A stretch of 64,000 nucleotides of DNA from Paraburkholderia sabiae (lineage in GTDB: Bacteria; Pseudomonadota; Gammaproteobacteria; Burkholderiales; Burkholderiaceae): assembly GCF_030412785.1 (NCBI RefSeq), contig NZ_CP125295.1, positions 6,324,001-6,388,000 on the forward strand, given 5' to 3'. The notes under the pieces are model-generated. The model ran no database searches. It saw only the letters and a program-made list of their open reading frames with translations, and was not told where the DNA came from. The position numbers and the translations under genes were made by a program. This document shows positions 16,607 to 26,690 of the stretch, one piece after another (the first letter of the stretch is position 1; every line of letters starts with the position of its first letter).

Positions 16607-16646
16607 ATTCTGGATACGGCCGCGAGCGCGGCGGCGTATCCAGAAT
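16607..16646. terminator. Long hairpin between convergent genes
   Basis: Twelve-base arms ATTCTGGATACG and CGTATCCAGAAT (16607-16618, 16635-16646) enclose an inner GCCGC/GCGGC stem. The whole 40-base element can fold as one rod-like hairpin. There is no long T run on either strand, so its role as terminator for the methyltransferase gene or glmS is inferred from position. Confidence 0.5.
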
Positions 16647-16687
16647 GCGTTTGAAACACTACAAAAGCAACATACCAGGCAAAGCGC

Positions 16688-18505
16688 TTACTCCACCGTC
16701 ACCGATTTCGCGAGATTGCGCGGCTTGTCGACGTCCGTACCGCGCGCACACGCCGTGTGATACGCGAGCATCTGCAGCGGCACGACGTGAAGGATCGGCG
16801 ACAGCAGACCGTAGTGCTCCGGCATGCGGATCACGTGCAGGCCTTCGTCGTTGACGATCTTCGTGTCGGAATCGGCAAACACGTACAGCTGACCGCCACG
16901 CGCGCGCACCTCCTGAATGTTCGACTTGAGCTTTTCGAGCAGCGCGTCGTTCGGCGCGACGGTCACGACGGGCATCGCTTCCGTGACGAGCGCGAGCGGC
17001 CCGTGCTTGAGTTCGCCCGCCGGATAAGCCTCGGCGTGAATGTACGAAATTTCCTTCAGCTTCAGCGCGCCTTCCAGTGCAATCGGATAGTGCAGACCGC
17101 GACCGAGGAACAGCGCGTTCTCCTTGCGCGAGAATTCTTCCGACCACGCGATGATCTGCGGCTCCAGCGCCAGCACGCTGTTGAGCGCGGCGGGCAGATG
17201 CCGCAGCTGGCGGATGTAGTCCGCTTCCTGCGTGGCGCTGACGTGACCGCGCATCTTGCCGAGCGTCGCGGCGAGCACGAACAGCGCGACCAGCTGCGTC
17301 GTAAATGCCTTCGTCGACGCGACGCCGATTTCGCGGCCCGCGTGCGTGAGGAACGACAGCTCGGTGAGACGCACCATCGCGCTCGTGCCGACGTTGCATA
17401 CCGACAGCGTGTGCTTGTGGCCCAGCGACTGCGCGTGCTTGAGCGCCGCGAGCGTATCGGCCGTTTCGCCCGATTGCGAAATCACGACGACGAGCGACTT
17501 CGGATTCGGCACCGAATCGCGATAACGGTACTCGCTGGCGATTTCGACCTGCGTCGGAATCTTTGCCACGGATTCGAGCCAGTACTTCGCCGTCAGCCCC
17601 GAGTAGTAGCTCGTGCCGCACGCGAGAATCAGCAGGTTGTCGATTTCGGAAAACGCTTGCTGCGCGTTCTCGCCGAACAGCGAAGCATCGAATGCGTCGG
17701 CTTGCGGGATCGTGTCGGTGATCGCGCGCGGCTGCTCGAAGATTTCCTTCTGCATGAAGTGACGATACGGTCCGAGTTCGACCGCGCCGCCGTACGCCGC
17801 GACCTGGCGCACTTCGCGATCGGCGGGCTTGCCGTCGCGATCGAACACGCGCACTTTCTCGAGCGTCAGTTCGCAGACGTCGCCTTCTTCGAGGAAGATG
17901 AAGCGGTCGGTGCTGCCCGCCAGCGCGAGCGCGTCGGACGCGAGGAAGTTCTCGCCTTCGCCCAGACCGACGACGAGCGGCGAGCCCTGACGCGCGCCGA
18001 CCACCGTATTCGGCTGGTTCTTGTGCAGCACGGCGATCGCGTACGCGCCGTGAAGTTGCGCCGTCGCTTCGCGCACAGCCGCGAACAGGTCGCCGCGATA
18101 CATGCTATGGATCAGATGCGCGATCACTTCCGTGTCGGTCTGCGAGACGAACTCGTAACCCTTGCCGCGCAGCATCTCGCGCAGCGTCTCGTAGTTCTCG
18201 ATGATGCCGTTGTGAACGAGCGCCAGTTCGTTGCGCGAGAAGATCGGGTGCGCGTTGTCGGTGACGGGCGCGCCGTGCGTGGCCCAGCGCGTATGCGCGA
18301 TGCCCGTAATGCCTTCGAGGCGCGTCTCGCGCACCTGATCGTCGAGATCGGCCACGCGAGCGACGCTGCGCGCGCGCTTCGGCTCGCCGTTCGCCAGCAC
18401 GGCGACGCCGCATGAGTCATAGCCGCGATATTCGAGGCGACGCAGTCCTTCGATCAGAACGGAAACAATATTTCGCTGCGCAACAGCGCCGACAATGCCG
18501 CACAT
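16688..18505 (-). CDS. glmS: Glutamine-fructose-6-phosphate aminotransferase (isomerizing)
   Basis: A 605-residue enzyme making glucosamine-6-phosphate from fructose-6-phosphate and glutamine, the first committed step toward UDP-GlcNAc for peptidoglycan and LPS. The mature N terminus [11 protein letters not shown] gives the nucleophilic Cys of the class II glutaminase domain. Two SIS sugar-isomerase domains follow ([71 protein letters not shown]). The chain ends in the typical AKSVTVE. An AAGGA site precedes ATG. It lies 60 bp downstream of glmU on the same strand and is probably cotranscribed. Confidence 0.97.
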   Translation of the reverse strand: MCGIVGAVAQRNIVSVLIEGLRRLEYRGYDSCGVAVLANGEPKRARSVARVADLDDQVRETRLEGITGIAHTRWATHGAPVTDNAHPIFSRNELALVHNGIIENYETLREMLRGKGYEFVSQTDTEVIAHLIHSMYRGDLFAAVREATAQLHGAYAIAVLHKNQPNTVVGARQGSPLVVGLGEGENFLASDALALAGSTDRFIFLEEGDVCELTLEKVRVFDRDGKPADREVRQVAAYGGAVELGPYRHFMQKEIFEQPRAITDTIPQADAFDASLFGENAQQAFSEIDNLLILACGTSYYSGLTAKYWLESVAKIPTQVEIASEYRYRDSVPNPKSLVVVISQSGETADTLAALKHAQSLGHKHTLSVCNVGTSAMVRLTELSFLTHAGREIGVASTKAFTTQLVALFVLAATLGKMRGHVSATQEADYIRQLRHLPAALNSVLALEPQIIAWSEEFSRKENALFLGRGLHYPIALEGALKLKEISYIHAEAYPAGELKHGPLALVTEAMPVVTVAPNDALLEKLKSNIQEVRARGGQLYVFADSDTKIVNDEGLHVIRMPEHYGLLSPILHVVPLQMLAYHTACARGTDVDKPRNLAKSVTVE

Positions 18506-18565
18506 ATTCAATGGTCCTTTGCAAAGTTAGGGATCGAGGCGCGCGCCACGCGCGCGCGTTTCCCT

Positions 18566-19927
18566 TCAGCTTTTCTTTTTCGTCGGGCGCACGTAGCCCG
18601 TCTTGCCAATCTGGCTTTTTTCGTTGAGCACCAGCAGGCCTTCTTCGACATCTTTCCAGACCGTCGTGCCCGCCGCGATCGTCACGCCGCGGCCGACGCG
18701 CACGGGCGCCACCAGTTGCGTATCCGAGCCGACGAACACGTCGTCTTCGATCACCGTGCGGAATTTGTTCGCGCCGTCATAGTTGCAGGTGATCGTGCCC
18801 GCGCCGATGTTCACGCGCGCGCCGACGTCCGAATCGCCGATATACGACAGGTGATTCGCCTTCGAGCCATGACCGAGCACCGCGTTCTTCACTTCGACGA
18901 AGTTGCCGATATGCGTTTCGTCCGCGAGCGTCGCGCCGGGGCGCAGACGCGCGTACGGACCGAGCACGGCCTGCGCGCCGATCTGCGCGCCTTCGATATG
19001 CGTGTACGCATCGATGCGCGTGCCCGCGCCGATCGACGCGTTGCGGATCACGCAGTTCGGTCCGATCGACACGTTGTCGGCCAGCGTCACCTTGCCTTCG
19101 AACACGCAGTTCACGTCGATCGACACGTCGCGGCCGCATTCGAGCGTGCCGCGCACGTCGATGCGCGCCGGATCGGCGATCGTCACGCCCGCGACGAGCA
19201 GTTCGTCCGCGACGTTGCGCTGATGAATGCGTTCGAGTTCGGCGAGCTGCTGCTTGCTGTTCACGCCGAGCGTTTCCCACTCTTCGTCCGGCTGCGCGGT
19301 GACAACTTCGATGCCCGCTTCGATCGCCAGTTCGACGACGTCGGTGAGATAGAACTCGCCCTGCGCGTTGTCGTTCTTCAGCGACGACAGCCATGCGTCC
19401 AGACGCTTCGTCGGCATCACGACGATGCCCGTGTTGATCTCGGCGATCTTCAGCTGGTCGGGCGTCGCGTCCTTCTGTTCGACGATGCGCTCGACCTTGT
19501 CCTGCGCATCGCGCACGATGCGGCCGTAGCCCGTCGGGTCGTCGAGCGTCACGGTCAGCACGCCGTAGCCGTCGTGGCCCGCCGCGTCGGTCAGACGCTT
19601 GAGCGTGCTGGCCTTCGTGAGCGGCACGTCGCCGTACAGCACGAGCGTAGGCGCCGACGGATCGAGCAGCGGCAAGGCCTGCTGCACCGCGTGGCCCGTG
19701 CCGAGCTGCTGTTCCTGCACCGCGAATTGCACATCGGGCGCGGCGACAGCCGTGCGTACCTGTTCCGCGCCGTGACCGACCACGACGACGAGTCGCGACG
19801 GATTCAGCGTGCGGGCAGTATCGATGACATGAGCGAGAAGCGGCCGACCGGCCAGGGGATGAAGCACCTTGGGCAATGCCGAACGCATGCGCTTGCCGGT
19901 GCCTGCCGCCAGGATCACGATGTTCAT
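18566..19927 (-). CDS. glmU: Bifunctional UDP-GlcNAc pyrophosphorylase/GlcN-1-P acetyltransferase
   Basis: A 453-residue bifunctional enzyme that acetylates glucosamine-1-phosphate and then forms UDP-GlcNAc. The N-terminal nucleotidyltransferase starts [27 protein letters not shown], and the [12 protein letters not shown] and YGDVPL motifs are present. The C-terminal half is a left-handed beta-helix of hexapeptide repeats, with [28 protein letters not shown] near the acetyltransferase site. Length matches the family. With glmS downstream it supplies cell-wall precursor. Confidence 0.97.
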   Translation of the reverse strand: MNIVILAAGTGKRMRSALPKVLHPLAGRPLLAHVIDTARTLNPSRLVVVVGHGAEQVRTAVAAPDVQFAVQEQQLGTGHAVQQALPLLDPSAPTLVLYGDVPLTKASTLKRLTDAAGHDGYGVLTVTLDDPTGYGRIVRDAQDKVERIVEQKDATPDQLKIAEINTGIVVMPTKRLDAWLSSLKNDNAQGEFYLTDVVELAIEAGIEVVTAQPDEEWETLGVNSKQQLAELERIHQRNVADELLVAGVTIADPARIDVRGTLECGRDVSIDVNCVFEGKVTLADNVSIGPNCVIRNASIGAGTRIDAYTHIEGAQIGAQAVLGPYARLRPGATLADETHIGNFVEVKNAVLGHGSKANHLSYIGDSDVGARVNIGAGTITCNYDGANKFRTVIEDDVFVGSDTQLVAPVRVGRGVTIAAGTTVWKDVEEGLLVLNEKSQIGKTGYVRPTKKKS

Positions 19928-20010
19928 GACGTGGGCGTATTTGACGAGTTTGGAGTGGGCGATTCTAGCACGCTGAATGTGACTGCAACGTGGCCCATCA
20001 ACTCGATTTC

Positions 20011-20047
20011 GCCCCGCAAATGCCTGTTTTAAAAGGCTTTGCGGGGC
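20011..20047 (-). terminator. Hairpin downstream of ttcA
   Basis: GCCCCGCAAA (20011-20020) pairs with TTTGCGGGGC (20038-20047), continued inward by GCCT/AGGC with a single bulge, giving about 14 paired bases. No strong T tract follows on either strand. It lies between ttcA and glmU and probably separates their transcripts. Confidence 0.45.
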
Positions 20048-20058
20048 ACTGCGAAGTG

Positions 20059-21087
20059 TCAGATATCGTCGAACTGGACGAAGGAAACCGTTTGCGAACC
20101 CCGCTGCGTCTCGTTCGATGCGGAATCGGTGGAACACGGTTCTTCGTCGAAAGCGATATCGCCTTGCGGATCGGCTTCGCCTGTTGCGCGCAGCGACGCG
20201 AACGGAAACAGCTTGTGATCCATCAGATGCGACGGCACGACGTTGGTCAACGCATTGAACATGTTCTCGACGCGGCCCGGGAAACGCTTGTCCCATTCGC
20301 GGATCAGCGCCTTCATTTCCGCGCGTTTCAGATTCGGCTGGCTGCCGCACAGATTGCACGGGATGATCGGGAATTGACGCAGTTCCGCGTATTTCTCCAG
20401 ATCCGTCTCCTTCACGTACGCGAGCGGACGGATCACGACGTTCTTGCCGTCGTCGGATTGCAGCTTGGGCGGCATGCCCTTCAGCTTGCCGCCATAGAAC
20501 AGGTTCAGCAGCAGCGTCTGCAGGATGTCGTCGCGATGATGGCCGAGCGCGATCTTGGTCGCGCCGAGTTCGCCCGCCACGCGGTACAGAATGCCGCGGC
20601 GCAAGCGCGAGCACAGCGAGCACGTGGTCTTGCCCTCGGGCACGAGGCGCTTGACGATGCTGTACGTATCCTGATTCTCGATGTGAAACGGAATGTCGAG
20701 CTTGCTCAGATACTCGGGCAGCACGTGTTCGGGGAAGCCCGGCTGCTTCTGGTCGAGATTCACGGCGACGATGTCGAAGTGGATCGGCGCGCGCTCGCGC
20801 AGGCGCATCAGCACGTCGAGCATCGCGTAACTGTCCTTGCCGCCCGACAGGCACACCATCACCTTGTCGCCTTCCTCGATCATGTTGAAGTCGCCGATCG
20901 CCTGGCCGACCTGGCGCGCGAGGCGCTTGAACAGCTTGTTGTTCTCGTACTGTTCTTTCTGCTCGCGGCGCGTGTGCGCGCGCTTGCGCTCGGCTTCGGT
21001 GGCGGGCGCGTCGGTAACAGGCGCGTCAGCGACGGGCGCGTTCGCGGTATCGGCCTCAAGGCCCGTCAGGGTTTCGGGAGCGTTCAT
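20059..21087 (-). CDS. ttcA: tRNA 2-thiocytidine(32) synthetase
   Basis: A 342-residue ATP- and Fe-S-dependent enzyme that thiolates cytidine 32 of certain tRNAs. The PP-loop SGGKDS is at 81-86. The two cysteine pairs CSLC and CNLC are at the usual positions for the 4Fe-4S cluster. [27 protein letters not shown] is characteristic of TtcA. The first 40 residues (Ala/Asp/Thr-rich) and the last 40 are low-complexity extensions common in Burkholderia versions. It starts three bases after folB ends, so the two are cotranscribed. Confidence 0.95.
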   Translation of the reverse strand: MNAPETLTGLEADTANAPVADAPVTDAPATEAERKRAHTRREQKEQYENNKLFKRLARQVGQAIGDFNMIEEGDKVMVCLSGGKDSYAMLDVLMRLRERAPIHFDIVAVNLDQKQPGFPEHVLPEYLSKLDIPFHIENQDTYSIVKRLVPEGKTTCSLCSRLRRGILYRVAGELGATKIALGHHRDDILQTLLLNLFYGGKLKGMPPKLQSDDGKNVVIRPLAYVKETDLEKYAELRQFPIIPCNLCGSQPNLKRAEMKALIREWDKRFPGRVENMFNALTNVVPSHLMDHKLFPFASLRATGEADPQGDIAFDEEPCSTDSASNETQRGSQTVSFVQFDDI

Positions 21088-21090
21088 CGC

Positions 21091-21483
21091 TCAGTCCTCT
21101 TTGATACGGAAGACTTCGACGCCCACGGCATCGCAGTCGGGATAAACATCGGGCTTTTCCGTCGACAGAAGCACGGCGCGCACTTGCGGATGCGTGAGCA
21201 ACGCGGTCGCGAGGTCGTCGCAGAGCGTTTCCTGCAGATGAATATGCCCCTGGTTCACGCGCTTCGCGATCGTCGAGCGCATGAAGTCGTAATCGACGAC
21301 TTCGCGCAGCTTGTCTTCGACGGGCGTCGATTGCGCGAGCGGCACGAACAGTTCGACATTGATCACCACGCGCTGCTCGCCGCGCTTTTCGAAATCATGC
21401 ACGCCGATGTTGATGTGCACCTCGTAGTTGCGCAGAAAGAGCCGGCGGCAATCAGCAAGCCGGGGATGAAGCAAGGCGGACAT
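21091..21483 (-). CDS. folB: Dihydroneopterin aldolase
   Basis: A 130-residue enzyme of folate synthesis that cleaves dihydroneopterin to 6-hydroxymethyl-dihydropterin and glycolaldehyde. The family pattern is clear: RRLFLRNYEVHINIGVHDFEKRGEQRVVINVELFVP, VVDYDFMRSTIAKRV with the usual active-site region, and LQETLCDDLATALLTHPQVRAVLLSTEKPD. ATG is taken at MSALLHPRL; the frame runs further upstream but only as a shadow of the SDR gene. It lies between the SDR gene and ttcA, forming a three-gene minus-strand run. Confidence 0.93.
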   Translation of the reverse strand: MSALLHPRLADCRRLFLRNYEVHINIGVHDFEKRGEQRVVINVELFVPLAQSTPVEDKLREVVDYDFMRSTIAKRVNQGHIHLQETLCDDLATALLTHPQVRAVLLSTEKPDVYPDCDAVGVEVFRIKED

Positions 21484-21533
21484 GTTCGTTCCAGTACAAA
21501 AGTTGCTGCGTAAGTTGCAGTTGGGCGCGCCGT

Positions 21534-22364
21534 CTAGCGGTCGGCGCCCGTCAAAAACATCACATCGCGTGGCAGCGGCACGAGATGCTGGCCGCCGTCG
21601 ACAACCAGCGTCGTGCCCGTCACGCCGCGCGCATCCGCGAGATACAGCGCCGCCGCGACGAGATCCTCGACGCGCGACGCACGGCCAAGCGGCGTCACCT
21701 TGTGCGCGCTCTCGAAGGCGGCCGCCGTCTGATCGCCGGATTGCAGCGTCAGACCGGGCGCGAGACCGACGACCCGGACCTTCGGCGCGAGCGCCTGTGC
21801 GAGCGCGACGGTCGCCGTGCCGAGCGCGGCCTTCGACAGCGTGTACGACAGGTAATCCGGGTTCATGTTGTACAGCTTCTGGTCCAGCACGTTGATCACC
21901 GAAGTGCGCAGCGCTTCGTCGTGCCGCGCCTCTTCCGGCGTGACGTCGTGCAGCATCCGCGCGAGCACGAGCGGCGCACCGAGGTTGATCGACGTCATGT
22001 GCAGCAGCTTCGTGTAGCTGACGTCGAGCGCGGTGTCCTCGTCGAACAGCGACGCGTTGTTCACGATGCAAGACGGACGCCCGAGCGCCGCCGTGCAATC
22101 GGGCACGAGCCGCTCGACTTCCGCCTCGACGGACAGGTCCGCCTTCAGCGCGACGGCCCGCCGCCCCAACGCGGCGATTTCCGCGACCACGCCGTCGGCC
22201 TGTTCCTTCGACGAGCCGTAGTGCACTGCCACGTTCCAGCCCGCCGCGGCGAACCCGACGGCCAGCCCACGGCCGATCCGGTGCGCGGCGCCCGTGACGA
22301 GCACGGTGCGGGCGGGCCGGTCAGGCTGGGCGCGGGCGGCGGAAGTATCGTTCGAGACGGTCAT
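21534..22364 (-). CDS. SDR oxidoreductase, FolM/pteridine-reductase-like
   Basis: A 276-residue short-chain dehydrogenase. The cofactor motif TGAAHRIGRG, with the arginine typical of NADPH-dependent pteridine reductases, is near residue 25. NNAS is near 102, and the catalytic YxxxK is YTLSK. Because folB follows 50 bases downstream, a role as alternative dihydrofolate or dihydromonapterin reductase (FolM type) is likely. That function is inference from motif and neighbour. It is divergent from the MidA-type gene with only 13 bases between start codons. Confidence 0.82.
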   Translation of the reverse strand: MTVSNDTSAARAQPDRPARTVLVTGAAHRIGRGLAVGFAAAGWNVAVHYGSSKEQADGVVAEIAALGRRAVALKADLSVEAEVERLVPDCTAALGRPSCIVNNASLFDEDTALDVSYTKLLHMTSINLGAPLVLARMLHDVTPEEARHDEALRTSVINVLDQKLYNMNPDYLSYTLSKAALGTATVALAQALAPKVRVVGLAPGLTLQSGDQTAAAFESAHKVTPLGRASRVEDLVAAALYLADARGVTGTTLVVDGGQHLVPLPRDVMFLTGADR

Positions 22365-22377
22365 TTACAATGCGGGG

Positions 22378-23571
22378 ATGAATCCGAAAGCTCACCAACC
22401 CGATAGTTTACCTGCTCCCGGCCCGACCGCGCTCGCGCAGTCGGAAGCGCTGGTTTCGCGGATTCGCGCGGAGATCGACGCAAACGGCGGCTGGATGCCG
22501 TTCGATCGCTACATGGAGCGCGCGTTGTACGCGCCGGGGCTGGGCTATTACAGCGGCGGCTCGGTCAAATTCGGGCGTCGCGCCGAGGACGGAAGCGACT
22601 TCGTGACGGCGCCCGAACTGTCGCCGCTATTTGCCGAAACGCTCGCGCGGCCCATCGCGCAGGCGCTCGAAGCGAGCGGCACACGTCACGTGATGGAATT
22701 CGGCGCGGGCACGGGCAAGCTGGCGTCCGGCTTGCTCAATGCGCTGTTCGAACTCGACGCGCCGTTCGACACCTACTCGATCGTCGATCTGTCGGGCGAA
22801 TTGCGCGAGCGTCAGCGTGACACCATCGAGGCGCATGCGCCCGCGCTCGCCGCCCGCGTGCGCTGGCTCGACGCGTTGCCGGAACAGTTCGAAGGGGTCG
22901 TGGTCGGCAACGAAGTGCTCGACGCGATGCCCGTGCGGCTCTTCGCGCGTAGCGGCGGAACGTGGCACGAGCGCGGCGTTTCGGCGCTGGACGGCGCGCT
23001 GCGCTTCGAAGACCGCCCTGTTCAATCAACGCACGATGCCGCTTTTCTGCGCGATCTGGAAATAGAAGGCGACGAGGATTACGTGACGGAAACGCACGAA
23101 GCCGCGCTCGCCTTCACGCGCACCGTCTGCACGATGCTGACGCGCGGCGCGGTGTTTCTGATCGATTACGGCTTTCCGCGTCACGAGTACTACCACGCGC
23201 AACGCGCGCAGGGCACGCTGATGTGCCACTACCGGCATCGCGCGCACGGCGATCCGTTTCTCTATCCGGGCTTGCAGGACATCACCGCGCACGTCGAATT
23301 CACGGGCATCGCCGAAGCGGGTGTCGACACGGGCGCGGATCTGCTCGGCTATACGTCGCAGGCGCGCTTTCTGATGAACGCGGGCATCACGGATGCGCTG
23401 AGCACCATCGATCCGTCCGACATCCCCAACTTCCTGCCCGCCGCGAACGCGGTCCAGAAGCTGCTGTCGGAAGCGGAGATGGGCGAGCTGTTCAAGGTGA
23501 TCGCGTTTTCGCGCGGTATCGACGATACGCTCGATGCCTTCGCGCGCGGCGACCGCACGCACACGCTCTGA
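22378..23571 (+). CDS. MidA/NDUFAF7-type SAM-dependent methyltransferase
   Basis: A 397-residue protein of the DUF185 (MidA) family, whose mitochondrial member NDUFAF7 methylates an arginine of complex I. Family marks are GGWMPFDRYMERALYAPGLGYYSGG near residue 40, the SAM-binding VMEFGAGTGKLASG, the acidic SIVDLSGELRERQ, and FLIDYGFPRHEYYHAQRAQGTLMCHYRH. It is interesting that an NDUFA9-like gene lies 2-3 kb away, since both families have complex I links. The spacer upstream of ATG is short and the ribosome site is only a G-run. Confidence 0.85.
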   Translation: MNPKAHQPDSLPAPGPTALAQSEALVSRIRAEIDANGGWMPFDRYMERALYAPGLGYYSGGSVKFGRRAEDGSDFVTAPELSPLFAETLARPIAQALEASGTRHVMEFGAGTGKLASGLLNALFELDAPFDTYSIVDLSGELRERQRDTIEAHAPALAARVRWLDALPEQFEGVVVGNEVLDAMPVRLFARSGGTWHERGVSALDGALRFEDRPVQSTHDAAFLRDLEIEGDEDYVTETHEAALAFTRTVCTMLTRGAVFLIDYGFPRHEYYHAQRAQGTLMCHYRHRAHGDPFLYPGLQDITAHVEFTGIAEAGVDTGADLLGYTSQARFLMNAGITDALSTIDPSDIPNFLPAANAVQKLLSEAEMGELFKVIAFSRGIDDTLDAFARGDRTHTL

Positions 23572-23586
23572 ATCGAGGCCGACACG

Positions 23587-23781
23587 ATGATCCGCTGGCT
23601 GCTGACTACCTTCATCGCGGTGGCCGTGCTGTCGTCGTGCTGGCCGTGGCTGCGCAAGCTGGGAATCGGCAGATTGCCGGGCGACGTCACGTTGCGGCTG
23701 TTCGGAAAGGAATACCCGTTTCCGTTCATGTCGACGCTGGTGCTGTCGATGCTGCTGTCGCTGATCGCCCGGCTGCTCTGA
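23587..23781 (+). CDS. DUF2905 small membrane protein
   Basis: A 64-residue inner-membrane protein with two hydrophobic segments: MIRWLLTTFIAVAVLSSCWPWL at the N terminus and PFMSTLVLSMLLSLIARLL at the C terminus. Between them lies the conserved LGIGRLPGDVTLRLFGKEYPFPF, the signature of DUF2905. Function is unknown. It starts 15 bases after the methyltransferase stop, so it is cotranscribed. Confidence 0.88.
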   Translation: MIRWLLTTFIAVAVLSSCWPWLRKLGIGRLPGDVTLRLFGKEYPFPFMSTLVLSMLLSLIARLL

Positions 23782-23796
23782 GTCTTCGCTTCGGAA

Positions 23797-25056
23797 TCAG
23801 TTGTCTTCCGACTCCGACGGCGCCTCGCCCAACGCCTTCGCGACCGCACGCACGCGCTCGCGATGCACGGCGTCCTTGATCTTCGCCGGATTGTTTTCGT
23901 ACGACTTCGCGATCGCGCCCGCATCGACGGCGCGCGCCGCGACGAGCGCCTGACGCAGACGCTCCGCCTGCGGATACGCGTTCGCTTCGAAGCCAAGCCG
24001 GCCCCGCGCGTCGGCTTCGCAGGCCTGAAGCGCTTCGGCGAAACGCGCGGGCTTGCGCAGCGCGTCGCAACGCTCGAACAGCCGCACGATGCCCGCCGCC
24101 TTAGTCTCCGTCACGCGATGAATATTGCCGTGCTCGCGCGCCACCAGCACCGCGAGATCGCGGCATTCGTTCGGCACGCGCAGACGTTCGCACAGCGGCT
24201 TGAGCAGATCGACGCTGCGCCCTTCATGGCCGATGTGACGCGGCAATACATCTTCGGGCGTGGTCGCCTTGCCAAGATCGTGTGTGAGCGCCGCGAAGCG
24301 AACGGCCAGTGCATAGTTCTGCGCGGCAGCGTGATCGACGACCATCATCACGTGCACGCCCGTGTCCACTTCCGGGTGATAGTCGGCGCGTTGCGGCACG
24401 CCGTACAGCGCGTCGATCTCCGGCAGAATCCGCGCGAGCGCGCCGCAGTCGCGCAGCACGTCGAACATCCGCGACGGCTTCTTCTCCATCAGGCCGCGCG
24501 ACACTTCCTGCCACACGCGTTCGGGCACGAGCGCGTCCACTTCACCCGCTGCGACCATCTTCTGCATCAGCGCGAGCGTGTCGGGCGCGACGGTGAAATC
24601 GGTAAAGCGCGCCGAGAAGCGCGCGACGCGCAGAATCCGCACCGGGTCTTCCAGAAACGCGTCGCTGACATGCCGGAAAATGCGATGCTTCAGATCTTCC
24701 TGACCGTTGAACGGATCGATCACGGGTCCGATCAGCTTTCCGTCCGGCGTGACTTCACGCGCCATCGCGTTGACAGTCAGATCGCGGCGCGCGAGGTCTT
24801 CTTCGAGCGTCACATCGGGCGCATAGAAAAACTGGAAGCCGTGATAACCGGCCGACGTCTTGCGCTCGGTACGCGCGAGCGCGTATTCCTCGTGCGTGTC
24901 GGGATGCAGGAAAACGGGAAAGTCCTTGCCGACAGGACGAAAGCCCTGCGCGATCATCTGCTCGGGCGTCGCGCCGACCACCACGTAATCGCGATCCTGC
25001 ACGGCCATGCCGAGCAGTTCGTCGCGGATCGCACCGCCTACAGCGTAGATATTCAT
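23797..25056 (-). CDS. cca: CCA-adding tRNA nucleotidyltransferase with HD domain
   Basis: A 419-residue enzyme that builds or repairs the tRNA 3' CCA end. The N terminus MNIYAVGGAIRDELLG and the catalytic DxD (D21, D23 in VQDRDYVVVG) are intact, as is ARRDLTVNAMAR. The C-terminal half has an HD-type phosphohydrolase region (FAALTHDLGKATTP), as in multifunctional E. coli-type CCA enzymes. The ATG overlaps the stop of the upstream GST gene as ATGA (25053-25056), indicating translational coupling. Confidence 0.95.
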   Translation of the reverse strand: MNIYAVGGAIRDELLGMAVQDRDYVVVGATPEQMIAQGFRPVGKDFPVFLHPDTHEEYALARTERKTSAGYHGFQFFYAPDVTLEEDLARRDLTVNAMAREVTPDGKLIGPVIDPFNGQEDLKHRIFRHVSDAFLEDPVRILRVARFSARFTDFTVAPDTLALMQKMVAAGEVDALVPERVWQEVSRGLMEKKPSRMFDVLRDCGALARILPEIDALYGVPQRADYHPEVDTGVHVMMVVDHAAAQNYALAVRFAALTHDLGKATTPEDVLPRHIGHEGRSVDLLKPLCERLRVPNECRDLAVLVAREHGNIHRVTETKAAGIVRLFERCDALRKPARFAEALQACEADARGRLGFEANAYPQAERLRQALVAARAVDAGAIAKSYENNPAKIKDAVHRERVRAVAKALGEAPSESEDN

Positions 25057-25700
25057 TCGCAAACGTCGTATTTGGCGATGTCGTGCCCTTCGCGCAACGA
25101 ATCGCTGATCCATGCGGCGACGGCCGGATGCTCGGTCACACGGCGCGCGTACGCGGCCGCCGTTTCCGACAGCTTCGGCTGCCAAGTGTTGAAGCGCATC
25201 ACGACGGGCGCGAACATCGCGTCGGCAATCGTGAAGTCGTCGAACAGGAACGGACCGCCGTATGTGTAGAGACATTCGCTCCAGATTGCATCGATGCGCG
25301 CGATGTCGGCGAGCGCGCCGGGCGTCGCACCCTTGCCAGGAAACGACGCGCGGATGTTCATCCACATGTTCGAGCGCAGATCGCCGAAACCCGAATGCAT
25401 CTCGGCGCTGATGCTGCGCGCACGGCCACGCGCGACAGCATCGCGCGGCCACATCGCGTGCTCGGGAAAACGTTCGGCGAGCGTCTCGCAGATCGCGAGC
25501 GAATCCCACACGGTGACGCCGTCGTCCGTCAGCAGGCTCGGCACTTTGCCCGAAGGCGAATGCGCGAGAATCGACGCTTTCGACTGCTCTTCGAACAGCA
25601 GAATCACGATCTCTTCGAACGCGATGCCGAAGTGCTTGAGCACGAGCCACGGCCGCATCGACCACGACGAATAGTTTTTGTCACCGATAACGAGTTTCAT
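25053..25700 (-). CDS. Glutathione S-transferase family protein
   Basis: A 215-residue cytoplasmic GST. The thioredoxin-like N-terminal domain starts MKLVIGDKNYSSWSMRPWLVLKHFGI, with serines in the usual active-site loop, and contains SGKVPSLLTDDGVTVWDSLAICETLAERFP, the glutathione-binding VP and DSLAI motif. A helical C-terminal domain follows (DDFTIADAMFAPVVMRF). The substrate is unknown. It lies upstream of cca with a 4-bp overlap. Confidence 0.9.
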   Translation of the reverse strand: MKLVIGDKNYSSWSMRPWLVLKHFGIAFEEIVILLFEEQSKASILAHSPSGKVPSLLTDDGVTVWDSLAICETLAERFPEHAMWPRDAVARGRARSISAEMHSGFGDLRSNMWMNIRASFPGKGATPGALADIARIDAIWSECLYTYGGPFLFDDFTIADAMFAPVVMRFNTWQPKLSETAAAYARRVTEHPAVAAWISDSLREGHDIAKYDVCE

Positions 25701-25733
25701 TGCTTCGCAAGTAAGTGGGTGAAACGGGACAGT

Positions 25734-26690
25734 TTAACGGCCCGCGCTCGCGCGGAACGCGTTGAAGCGCGAGCGGAACGACGAGCCCGTCAGATACACG
25801 GGCGCGATCGTTTCGATGCTCGCGGGTTCGATATCGAGTTCAGGCGCGAGCGGCGCGCTCAGCACGGCGTCGATTTTCATCGAATCGAGATTGTCGCGCG
25901 ACAAGACCGGTTCGCCGGGCGCGAGTTCGAACGACAGCGCCTGCAACCGCGCCAGCGCATCGGGCAGACGCATGATGCGCGCGTGCTTGCCGATCACCTC
26001 GCCGCAATAGTCGACGAGCGCTTCGAGCGTATAGACGGAGGGACCGCCGAGTTCATACGTGCGGCCCGTCGATGCATCCAGGTCGAGCACATTGACGATT
26101 GCCTTCGCGACATCGCCGACAAAGATCGGCTGAAAGCGCGCATCGGCTTTCGCCAGCGGAATCACCGGGAACATGCGCTGCAGGAACGCGAATTTGTTGA
26201 GGAACTGGTCCTCGGGACCGAACACGACGGAAGGACGAAAGATCGTCGACGCCAACATCGACGATGCGTGAATCGCGCGCTCGCCATCGCCCTTCGAACG
26301 CAAATACATGCTCGGCCCGCGCGGATCGGCGCCGATCGCGCTGATATGGATCAGCCGGTGCACGCCCTTGCCTTCGCAAGCGGAGACGATCTTGGTCGGC
26401 AGTTCGACGTGCGCTTTCGCGAATTCCGGTCCGTACGGATCGCCGCGATGCCCATGCAACACGCCGACCAGATTGACGACGGCATCCGCGCCTTCGACGA
26501 AACGCGCGAGCTGAATGGGATCGAACACATCGGTTTCGACCACATCGATGGGAAGCAGCGTGAGATGCCGCGCGTTATAGCGGCGACGGGTGGCGAGGCG
26601 CACCGTCTTGCCGAGTTCGACGAGCGCGTTGACGAGATGACTTCCGATAAAGCCGGAACCGCCGACGATTGCGATGGTTTGATGTCGCAT
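25734..26690 (-). CDS. NDUFA9-like NAD(P)-binding protein
   Basis: A 318-residue atypical short-chain dehydrogenase of the complex I NDUFA9 subunit family. The glycine motif IVGGSGFIGSHLV is at the N terminus. Other marks are VNLVGVLHG, HISAIGADPRGPSMYLRSKGDGE (the YxxxK region degenerates to YLRSK) and FRPSVVFGPEDQFLNKFA. In bacteria these proteins are thought to bind NADPH and act in electron transport or quinone-related processes; the role here is unproven. It is 33 bases upstream of the GST gene on the same strand. Confidence 0.85.
   Translation of the reverse strand: MRHQTIAIVGGSGFIGSHLVNALVELGKTVRLATRRRYNARHLTLLPIDVVETDVFDPIQLARFVEGADAVVNLVGVLHGHRGDPYGPEFAKAHVELPTKIVSACEGKGVHRLIHISAIGADPRGPSMYLRSKGDGERAIHASSMLASTIFRPSVVFGPEDQFLNKFAFLQRMFPVIPLAKADARFQPIFVGDVAKAIVNVLDLDASTGRTYELGGPSVYTLEALVDYCGEVIGKHARIMRLPDALARLQALSFELAPGEPVLSRDNLDSMKIDAVLSAPLAPELDIEPASIETIAPVYLTGSSFRSRFNAFRASAGR

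Noticed and set aside
16757..18415. Long plus-strand frame opposite glmS
   Set aside because: Arg/Val/His-rich shadow of the GC-rich glmS coding strand; no family match or ribosome site.
20837..21145. Plus-strand frame opposite the ttcA start
   Set aside because: Shadow of the Ala/Thr-rich ttcA N terminus, Ser/Arg-rich without domain character.
23797..25665. Extended N terminus for the CCA enzyme
   Set aside because: The extra residues are an antisense-like arginine-rich reading through the GST gene; the canonical start MNIYAVGGAIRD overlaps the GST stop instead.
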